Source: a virus
Direction: 5' to 3' (one strand)
IMG/VR virus record: IMGVR_UViG_3300042473_000142
Span: 1-29,667 of that record
DNA: 29,667 nucleotides
The notes below the pieces were generated by a model. That model saw only the letters and a list, made by a program, of their open reading frames with translations, searched no databases and was not told where the DNA came from. Within the stretch, counting starts at the first letter, position 1; each line of letters opens with the position of its first letter. Of the stretch, positions 16,098-21,440 are shown in pieces. Made by a program: the position numbers and the translations under genes.

Positions 16098-17621
16098 ATG
16101 AAAATCACAATTAAACATAATGATTCTGGGCTTGACACTAACGATAAAAAAATGTACAATGATTTTATCAAGTTTTTAAGTAAACATTATCCTGTTAATC
16201 AAGATTTAACAATTTTGTTTTTGGGTGATAAAATGGGTCAAATGTCAACTGGTAGTCAGAGTATGGACGGTACATTAAAAATTTTATCAAAAAATAGATT
16301 AAACCGTGACATTATGAGGACCTTGGCTCACGAGTGGGTTCACGCACATCAACGATTTGTTTTAGGTAGAGAACGAGGACCAGATATTGGTGGTCAAAAT
16401 GAAGATGAGGCAAACGCTTTTGCTGGTAGATTAATAAAAATGTTTGAAAAAGAATACCCAGATTATAATCAATTGGTTTTTGAGTGTTCAGAAAAAATAG
16501 TTAATAAAATTAATCTTATCTCAGAACAAATTCTCTTAACGGAAAAAGAAAACATCAAAGAAGAGTTTATTATGGAAATGAAAAAAATTGGTATTGAAAA
16601 ATTACCATATTCATATTCCGCATTAAAACAATTCGTTGATCCAAAAACGATGGATATCCATTACAACAAACATTATAAAGGTTATGTTAAAAAATTAAAT
16701 GATGCCTTATCGGAAAAAAAACATAAAGATATTGAATTAGAAGATATTATAAAATCAATTAGTAAATTTGACGAGAAAGTACGAAACAACGCTGGGGGTG
16801 CTTTTAACCATGCTTTGTTTTGGAAGATGTTGTCACCAAAGAAACAAATACCAAAGGGTGAAATTTTTGATAAAATTACCAAACAATATGGTAATATAAA
16901 AAAGATGAAAGATGAGTTTAACCAAATTGCAAAAGATAGATTTGGTTCTGGTTGGGTTTGGCTTGTCTTAACAAAAACAAATAGACTTAAAATTATGTCC
17001 ACACCAAATCAAGATAATCCATTAATGAATATCATTAAAGATGGTGGTTATCCATTGTTGGGGTTGGATGTCTGGGAACACGCGTATTATTTAAAATATC
17101 AAAATAAACGTGACGAATATATTAAAAACTTTTGGAATTGTGTTAATTGGGAATTTGTTAATGATTTATATATCTCAAAAACAAAAAAAGAGGATAATAA
17201 AAAACCATTAAATGAATCAATATCTTTAAAAGAAAAATTATTGGGTTTAATCAAAAAAGTTGGTTTTGAATCTGTAACAAAGATTGTTGGATCTTTGGAT
17301 AAAACATTTGAAATCTTTGACATTAAAGAACCGACGGATTTCTTAAATTTATTTAATGATTTGGAATCAGTTCAGAGTGAAGAAGATGAAGATTGGACAT
17401 TATATCGTTATAGAAAAGGACATAATTTTATGATTTACGATAGACACTATGATGTTGTTTATATTAATTCTGATGAAATTTGGTCAGTTTTAGAAGATAA
17501 ATTTGGTCTTGAATTTTTTGAAAGACAGAAAATTATAGGGATATGGTTGGGTGAGGTCTATAATTTAAGGGGTGTCAGAATCTACGCAAATGGCGAGCAA
17601 GTAGTTGGAAAAATTGAATGA
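16098..17621 (+). CDS. Three-domain fusion: zinc metallopeptidase - superoxide dismutase - array domain
   Basis: 507 residues. Residues 1-130 hold a zinc peptidase signature, TLAHEWVHAHQR (H78-E79-x-x-H82), with a downstream EDEANAFAG (E104 as likely third ligand), as in ImmA/IrrE-type M78 gluzincins. Residues 166-360 are a full Fe/Mn superoxide dismutase: KLPYSYSALKQF, HYNKHYKGYV (H188, with H192 and gateway Y196), NNAGGAFNHALFW (H238), RFGSGWVWLV, STPNQDNPL and GLDVWEHAYYLKYQ (D324, H328). All four metal ligands are present. G234 with Q304 points to the Mn or cambialistic type. Residues 371-507 are the array domain. The first linker (INLISEQILLTEKENIKEE) resembles the leader of the neighbouring proteins, and the second contains PLNES. 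The reaction would be superoxide to oxygen and peroxide. One open frame carries all three parts. Whether they are separated after translation is unknown. Confidence 0.93.
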   Translation: MKITIKHNDSGLDTNDKKMYNDFIKFLSKHYPVNQDLTILFLGDKMGQMSTGSQSMDGTLKILSKNRLNRDIMRTLAHEWVHAHQRFVLGRERGPDIGGQNEDEANAFAGRLIKMFEKEYPDYNQLVFECSEKIVNKINLISEQILLTEKENIKEEFIMEMKKIGIEKLPYSYSALKQFVDPKTMDIHYNKHYKGYVKKLNDALSEKKHKDIELEDIIKSISKFDEKVRNNAGGAFNHALFWKMLSPKKQIPKGEIFDKITKQYGNIKKMKDEFNQIAKDRFGSGWVWLVLTKTNRLKIMSTPNQDNPLMNIIKDGGYPLLGLDVWEHAYYLKYQNKRDEYIKNFWNCVNWEFVNDLYISKTKKEDNKKPLNESISLKEKLLGLIKKVGFESVTKIVGSLDKTFEIFDIKEPTDFLNLFNDLESVQSEEDEDWTLYRYRKGHNFMIYDRHYDVVYINSDEIWSVLEDKFGLEFFERQKIIGIWLGEVYNLRGVRIYANGEQVVGKIE

Positions 17622-17640
17622 GGTCTACAAATTTAAAAAA
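17614..17640 (+). repeat. Degenerate copy of the array gene 3' end
   Basis: Straddling the stop codon of the fusion gene in another frame, the DNA would read LNEVYKFKK, a match to the LGEVYNLRG end of the array genes. It contains the repeat GAGGTCTACAA, a likely scar or substrate of tandem duplication. Confidence 0.6.
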
Positions 17641-17647
17641 AATAGAA

Positions 17648-17654
17648 TATTTAT
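17648..17654 (+). promoter_or_regulatory. TATTTAT-N4-ATG start-site motif, array gene 3
   Basis: GAATATTTATCAATATG: motif 4 nt before the ATG at 17659, in a block repeated almost base for base before the next two genes. Confidence 0.5.
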
Positions 17655-17658
17655 CAAT

Positions 17659-18108
17659 ATGAAAATTATTATATCCGAAAGTCAATACAAACTAATTAAA
17701 GAAAACGTTTCTTTAAAAGAAAAGTTATTGGGTTTAATAAAAAAAGTTGGATTTACACCAACTACAAGGGTTGTTGGGTCCTTGGATAATTTATTTAAAA
17801 TCTTTGACATTAAAGAACCAATGGATTTCTTACATCTATTTAATGATTTGAAAGGTACCCAATCTGAAGAAAAAGAAAATTGGATATTATTTCGTTATAA
17901 AAAAGATCATAATATAATGATTTACGATAGAAAAAAGGATTATGTTTATATCAATTATGATGAAATTTGGTCAGTTTTGGAAGATAAATTTGGTCTTAAC
18001 TACTCTGAAATACAAAAACTTACAGAGAGGTGGTTGGGTGAGGTCTACAATTTAAGGGGAGTCACACCTAAATTTGTATTTATGCCAATGGATTTCTTTA
18101 CTGGATAA
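17659..18108 (+). CDS. Array protein 3, uncharacterised, with MKIIISE leader
   Basis: 149 residues from the ATG at 17659. A longer frame from 17605 exists, but its added residues translate the repeat scar and the TATTTAT motif, so the conserved MKIIISESQYKLIKEN start is chosen. The layout is that of array protein 1: SLKEKLLGLIKKVGF, VGSLDNLFKIFDIKEP, FLHLFNDL, a strand WILFRYKKDHNIMIYDR, EIWSVLEDKFGLNY and WLGEVYNLRG. The tail after this point (VTPKFVFMPMDFFTG) differs from every other copy, so the C-terminal few residues drift freely. The same (L/I)-x-E pattern (I-K-E) ends the leader. Function unknown. Confidence 0.85.
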   Translation: MKIIISESQYKLIKENVSLKEKLLGLIKKVGFTPTTRVVGSLDNLFKIFDIKEPMDFLHLFNDLKGTQSEEKENWILFRYKKDHNIMIYDRKKDYVYINYDEIWSVLEDKFGLNYSEIQKLTERWLGEVYNLRGVTPKFVFMPMDFFTG

Positions 18109-18127
18109 GGTCTACAATTTAAAAAAT
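18101..18127 (+). repeat. Degenerate copy of the array gene 3' end
   Basis: Reads LDKVYNLKN in a frame other than that of the gene it ends; it contains AAGGTCTACAATTTAAA. Equivalent to the scar at 17614-17640. Confidence 0.6.
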
Positions 18128-18134
18128 ATTAGAA

Positions 18135-18141
18135 TATTTAT
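18135..18141 (+). promoter_or_regulatory. TATTTAT-N4-ATG start-site motif, array gene 4
   Basis: GAATATTTATCAATATG: motif 4 nt before the ATG at 18146. Confidence 0.5.
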
Positions 18142-18145
18142 CAAT

Positions 18146-18601
18146 ATGAAAATTATTATATCCGAAAATCAGTATAAACTAATCAAAGAAAACGTTTCTT
18201 TAAAAGAAAAATTACTAGGTTTAGTTAAAAAAGTTGGTTTTGAATCTGTCGTAAAGATTGTTGGATCCTTGGATAAAACTTTTGACATTTTTGATATTAA
18301 AGAACCGATGAATTTCTTAAACTTATTTAACGATCTGGAATCGGTTCAGAGTGAAGAAGAAGAATATTGGACATTATATCGTTTTAAAAAAGGTCATAAT
18401 TTTATTATTTCCGATAGAGAAAGTGATGAGATTTATATTAATTATTATGAAATTTGGTCAGTTTTGGAAGGTAAATTTGGTCTTAACTACACTAATATAC
18501 AGAAACTTATAAAGAGATGGTTGTATGAGACCCACAATTTAAGGGGTGTCACAACATTGATAATTGGTGTTGATGACAATTGGATGAGGTCTACAAATTG
18601 A
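18146..18601 (+). CDS. Array protein 4, uncharacterised, with MKIIISE leader
   Basis: 151 residues from the ATG at 18146; the upstream extension to 18074 is rejected for the same reason as in the previous gene. Leader MKIIISENQYKLIKEN, then SLKEKLLGLVKKVGF, VGSLDKTFDIFDIKEPMNFL, FNDLESVQSEEEEYWTLYRF, a strand HNFIISDRESDEIYINYYE, IWSVLEGKFGLNY, and a C-terminal helix RWLYETHNLRG where the usual GEVYNL is changed. It is closest to the C-terminal domain of the fusion protein (KIVGSLDKTF, LESVQSEE shared), so these two probably descend from one duplication. Function unknown. Confidence 0.85.
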   Translation: MKIIISENQYKLIKENVSLKEKLLGLVKKVGFESVVKIVGSLDKTFDIFDIKEPMNFLNLFNDLESVQSEEEEYWTLYRFKKGHNFIISDRESDEIYINYYEIWSVLEGKFGLNYTNIQKLIKRWLYETHNLRGVTTLIIGVDDNWMRSTN

Positions 18602-18609
18602 AAAAATAG
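18580..18609 (+). repeat. Degenerate copy of the array gene 3' end
   Basis: Reads LDEVYKLKK followed by TAG in a frame different from that of the gene ending at 18601; contains GAGGTCTACAAATTGAAA. Third scar of the series. Confidence 0.6.
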
Positions 18610-18611
18610 AA

Positions 18612-18618
18612 TATTTAT
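18612..18618 (+). promoter_or_regulatory. TATTTAT-N4-ATG start-site motif, array gene 5
   Basis: GAATATTTATCAATATG: motif 4 nt before the ATG at 18623. Confidence 0.5.
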
Positions 18619-18622
18619 CAAT

Positions 18623-19069
18623 ATGAAAATTATTATATCCGAAAGTCAGTATAAAAGATTAAATGAATCTTTAAGTGAAAAAGAAATCATTCAAAACAAC
18701 ATTAAAGAGGATGGTTGGAATAAACTATTAAAGTATAATAGTTCTGATTCAATTTTATCAAAAGGGTTTGACAACAATCCGTTTGAGTTTTTAAACATAT
18801 ATAACGATTTAGAAACAGTTATAAGTCAAACATCATCTAATATAATGTTGTTCCGTAAAAAACCAAATGATAATTTGATGGTTTTTAATTTGTTAACGAA
18901 AAAAATGTTTATTAACAACACCGAACTTTGGATGATATTAGAAGATTTGTTTAAACTAACACCAGAACAAACAGAATATATTATAAAAATGTGGTTAGAT
19001 AAAACGTTTAACATAAGTGATGCAAACCCAGTTAGAAACTACAACCCAAAATTAATGGTAATCGGTTAA
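18623..19069 (+). CDS. Array protein 5, diverged paralogue with MKIIISE leader
   Basis: 148 residues. The leader MKIIISESQYKRLNES is almost the same as in the other copies and ends in L-N-E, but the body has diverged: no SLKEKLLGLIKK block, FEFLNIYNDLETV for FLNLFNDLESV, IMLFRKKPNDNLMVFN for the Tyr-rich strand, ELWMILEDLFKLT for EIWSVLEDKFGLN, and IIKMWLDKTFNI for the final helix. Conservation of the leader with a drifting body suggests that the leader works as a separate signal. The gene is followed 36 nt later by the gp13-like neck gene. Function unknown. Confidence 0.82.
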   Translation: MKIIISESQYKRLNESLSEKEIIQNNIKEDGWNKLLKYNSSDSILSKGFDNNPFEFLNIYNDLETVISQTSSNIMLFRKKPNDNLMVFNLLTKKMFINNTELWMILEDLFKLTPEQTEYIIKMWLDKTFNISDANPVRNYNPKLMVIG

Positions 19070-19085
19070 AATTTAAACTTGTTGA

Positions 19086-19092
19086 TATTTAT
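19086..19092 (+). promoter_or_regulatory. TATTTAT upstream motif of the neck gene
   Basis: GATATTTATATAAAAAA lies 13 nt before the ATG at 19106. No Shine-Dalgarno sequence is visible. Confidence 0.4.
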
Positions 19093-19105
19093 ATAAAAAA
19101 TCACT

Positions 19106-20233
19106 ATGGGAATAATTGACGAACCAGAAAGAAGTAACTTATATAAAAAAGTTAGACATTTATTAGGTGCACCACAAAGAAGTGTTGAACTAGAGGACGA
19201 ACAAATGGATACGCTTTTAGAATTCTCTATTGATGAATATTCACAATATGTACAAGATTGGTTAATTGAATCACAATGGACAGCATTAAACAATTTAAAC
19301 TTAGATACACAATCTTTAACAAAAGCGTTTACGACAAGAAGTTTAGATTATGAAACAAGATATACTTACGCATACTCAAAAATTGTTGGGTTACAAGCAG
19401 GTGGTGAGAGTGTCTTAAAAAAAGACTACATTCAATTAGCACCAAACCAACAAATATATGAAATACCAGCGAATCGCGAACTAAACGAATTACTATGGTT
19501 TACCCCAGCGACATTAAATAACACAATGTTTGACCCTTGGTCTTTTGGTGCGTTAGGTGCCGGAGGTGGTCTTGGTGGTGGAGGTGGTCTTGCGCAAATG
19601 GGTAATATGGCGGGAAGTTATTTTATGATGCCGGCGTTTGATATGTTATTAAGAATGCAAGAAATAAATATACAAAGAAGAATTATCGCAGGTGATTTAA
19701 CATACAGAGTAACAGCGTTACCCGATGGTAAAAAAGCGATACACTTAATGAACACACCTGGTGGTAAATTTGACTTTGGTAATGGAACACTAACAAAAGG
19801 AAAGGTTTGGTATTGGTATTATGATGTTGGTCCGGCCGATAGAGACAAATGTTTAAAAGACAATCCAGACATTATTAAATTACCTTCTGATGTACCATTT
19901 GATAAAATGAGTTGGGTGGACTTAAATAACCCCTCTCAAATTTGGGTTAGACGATGGTTTATTGCTTACTGTAAAGAAACACTTTCTAGAGTACGTGGAA
20001 AATTCAGTGGTAACTTAAAAACACCAGACGGCGACTTAACAATGGATTACACATCACTTGCAACTGAAGCGAAAGATGAAAAAACAAAATTAATTGATGA
20101 GTTAATTGGTGCTGAAGGAAGATTAACAAGATTGAAACCAGACAAAGTAATTGAAAGAGAAGCATTACTTGCTGAAAATTTAAATAAATCCCTAAAATTT
20201 AGGGCAATGCCAAGACAAATATACGTAATATAA
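19106..20233 (+). CDS. Neck protein, T4 gp13-like (head completion)
   Basis: 375 residues. The N-terminal region has a short helical part, YKKVRHLLGAPQRSVELEDEQ, as in head-tail connector proteins. The C-terminal half has WVRRWFIAYCKETLSRVRGKF, then a DGDLTMDYTSLATEAKDEKT segment, then a helix and FRAMPRQIYVI at the end. This W-x-R-x-(Y/L)-(x)-K-E-x-L-(G/S)-R-(V/I)-R-x-K pattern, followed by a Leu/Ala acidic helix, is what I associate with the gp13 neck family of T4-like phages. A Gly-rich loop near residue 150 (GALGAGGGLGGGGGLAQMG) and a Met-rich stretch are insertions. Known gp13 closes the filled head for tail joining. Its TAA overlaps the next ATG (TAATG). Confidence 0.62.
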   Translation: MGIIDEPERSNLYKKVRHLLGAPQRSVELEDEQMDTLLEFSIDEYSQYVQDWLIESQWTALNNLNLDTQSLTKAFTTRSLDYETRYTYAYSKIVGLQAGGESVLKKDYIQLAPNQQIYEIPANRELNELLWFTPATLNNTMFDPWSFGALGAGGGLGGGGGLAQMGNMAGSYFMMPAFDMLLRMQEINIQRRIIAGDLTYRVTALPDGKKAIHLMNTPGGKFDFGNGTLTKGKVWYWYYDVGPADRDKCLKDNPDIIKLPSDVPFDKMSWVDLNNPSQIWVRRWFIAYCKETLSRVRGKFSGNLKTPDGDLTMDYTSLATEAKDEKTKLIDELIGAEGRLTRLKPDKVIEREALLAENLNKSLKFRAMPRQIYVI

Positions 20234-20610
20234 TGGGTGGATTAAGAGTAGAAAATATCACACAACGAAAAAATGTTGTTAGATATCACACGCAAACGGT
20301 TGTTGAACCAAAAGTGGTTGTTGAAAAACCAACGGAAATACAAAAAATAATTTCTGTAGATAATTACATAATTAACGATGAGTCATTTTTAATTGTTAAA
20401 GACGTTGAATATTCTGAAGTTACTTTAAAATCGGGAAAAACAAATAAAATAACAATTAAATCACTAACAAATGTTTTAATTAAAACTGATGTTGGTTCTA
20501 TAGATGAAGAATGGGACGAACTTCTTTTAGAGAAGGGTGCCTGTGTTCAGTTCCAGTTTCTTGAAGGTAATTGGTATGTAACTAGTTCTGATGGTTTGAA
20601 AATATCATAA
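20233..20610 (+). CDS. Small beta-rich structural protein (head or tail fibre-like domain)
   Basis: 125 residues, ATG overlapping the neck gene stop by one nt, so translation is probably coupled. After about 40 residues with a PKVVVEKPTEIQK linker, the protein alternates short strands (YIINDESFLIVKDV, VTLKSGKTNKITIKSL, NVLIKTDVGSID) and ends FLEGNWYVTSSDGLKIS. The repeating pattern ending in a G-N-W-Y-V strand resembles trimeric beta-prism domains in phage head fibres and tail fibre tips. Its place after the neck gene suggests a virion part. The exact role is not shown. Its stop overlaps that of the convergent HNH gene by 6 nt. Confidence 0.6.
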   Translation: MGGLRVENITQRKNVVRYHTQTVVEPKVVVEKPTEIQKIISVDNYIINDESFLIVKDVEYSEVTLKSGKTNKITIKSLTNVLIKTDVGSIDEEWDELLLEKGACVQFQFLEGNWYVTSSDGLKIS

Positions 20611-21255
20611 TACTTTAGAACCTTTACTTAAATTATCTTTAGCCCACAACGGTTGTAAATTTGTGTAGTGACATAATCCGTATAATTCTTCCTCGGTTTT
20701 AGCCGAAGACAAAGGGATTATGTGATCTATGTGCCAACCATAAAACCCATAATTATCCCAAGACATACCATCCTTGAATTGACTCTCAAGGTGTTCTTTT
20801 AAGAATTGGGGGGTACAACCGACAATATCAAACGTTTTATTTTTTTTGGTTATGTTGTTTATTCGTATGTAATGTATTATCCTCCGCCTAACAACGTTCG
20901 CCAATCTATATTTTACGTCGGTTTTTCGTTTGTGTTTACGATATACCCTTCGTCTCTCAATTTGTTCGTCTTTAGTTTTGTTTTTATGGTAAGATTTTAA
21001 TTTAATAGCCCTAAATTTTTCAGGATTTTCTAAAAACCTAATTTTATCTTTTTCTTTGATTTTTTCTTTATTATTTTCATAATATTTTTTTATTGTTTCT
21101 TTTCTTTTACCCGGATTTCTTTTTCTATATTCCAAACTTTCTATTTTCCTACAATCATTACAACGCACCTTCAAGCCATCTTTCCTTTTTTTGTCAACAC
21201 CAAAAAGACATAACTCTTTTTCTTCTTTACATTTACTACAAATTTTTGTTCCCAT
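20605..21255 (-). CDS. HNH endonuclease with N-terminal zinc ribbon (probable homing endonuclease)
   Basis: 216 residues from the ATG at 21255; an upstream ATG-equivalent at 21279 would lie inside the RHH gene. The N-terminus has a CxxC...CxxC zinc-binding pair (ICSKCKEEK, then RCNDCRK). The middle is a long, highly basic helical DNA-binding region (KRKETIKKYYENNKEKIK). The C-terminus is the HNH nuclease core: WHIDHIIPLSSAKTEEEL, then CHYTNLQPLWAKDNLSKGSK, with the two His of HxDH and the downstream Asn. Such free-standing HNH enzymes in phages cut DNA and spread by homing. It lies downstream of the polymerase gene, a frequent homing site, and overlaps the RHH gene start region by 20 nt. Whether it targets the polymerase locus is unknown. 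Confidence 0.92.
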   Translation of the reverse strand: MGTKICSKCKEEKELCLFGVDKKRKDGLKVRCNDCRKIESLEYRKRNPGKRKETIKKYYENNKEKIKEKDKIRFLENPEKFRAIKLKSYHKNKTKDEQIERRRVYRKHKRKTDVKYRLANVVRRRIIHYIRINNITKKNKTFDIVGCTPQFLKEHLESQFKDGMSWDNYGFYGWHIDHIIPLSSAKTEEELYGLCHYTNLQPLWAKDNLSKGSKVL

Positions 21256-21391
21256 AATGTTCCCTAATAATACTCTCAATTATACGGGAAGTTTTACCAC
21301 CATCTTTCATCATATGGTTAAAAAGTTTTCTATCTAAACTAATACCAATTTTAATTTTCTTATCTTGGTCTTCTTTTTTTGGTCTTCCCAT
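21236..21391 (-). CDS. Small ribbon-helix-helix DNA-binding protein
   Basis: 51 residues: MGRPKKEDQDKKIKIG, then ISLDRKLFNHMMKDGGK, then TSRIIESIIREHYG, stop TAG. This is the strand-helix-helix pattern of Arc/CopG proteins, with a basic N-terminal arm (GRPKK) as in many small phage and plasmid repressors. The ATG is preceded by TATTTATAGAT with the same 4-nt spacing as the array genes, which supports it as a real gene although it is short. Its 3' end overlaps the HNH gene by 20 nt, so the pair is probably co-translated. It may regulate the HNH gene or add DNA specificity to it; that is an inference. Confidence 0.78.
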   Translation of the reverse strand: MGRPKKEDQDKKIKIGISLDRKLFNHMMKDGGKTSRIIESIIREHYGNKNL

Positions 21392-21395
21392 ATCT

Positions 21396-21402
21396 ATAAA
21401 TA
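21396..21402 (-). promoter_or_regulatory. TATTTAT-N4-ATG start-site motif, RHH gene
   Basis: AATATTTATAGATATG: motif exactly 4 nt before the ATG at 21391, on the opposite strand and outside the array. This makes it independent evidence for the motif. Confidence 0.5.
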
Positions 21403-21440
21403 TTTAGGTTTTAGTAAAAGTTCTACTTTTTATAAAAAAA

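Larger units (their letters stand above)
15577..19069 (+). repeat. Tandem array of five copies of one gene/domain
   Basis: Copies of the same domain are found at 15588, in the 3' third of 16098-17621, and at 17659, 18146 and 18623. The first four share near-identical blocks (SLKEKLLGLIKKVGF, VGSLDK, FDIKEP, FLNLFNDL, EIWSVLE-KF, W-L-GEVYNL-RG); the fifth is strongly diverged but keeps the order. Leader DNA around the starts (GAATATTTATCAATATGAAA) is also repeated. The array arose by repeated local duplication. Confidence 0.93.

Noticed and set aside
16682-17323. Minus-strand frames opposite the SOD and array domains
   Set aside because: The plus strand here encodes clearly conserved SOD motifs, so the antisense frames are by-products.
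16098-17621. Host contamination or misassembly as the source of the SOD gene
   Set aside because: The SOD is in one frame with the array domain that is repeated on both sides, and helicase and neck genes of phage type flank the array. Read mapping would still be a useful check.
17605-17658. Upstream start for array gene 3 (and likewise 18074-18145 for array gene 4)
   Set aside because: The added residues translate repeat scars and the TATTTAT motif, and the conserved MKIIISE start appears at the later ATG in each copy.
15577-19069. Toxin-antitoxin or abortive infection array
   Set aside because: No toxin motif, no small antitoxin partner and no overlapping gene pairs; the copies are paralogues of each other.
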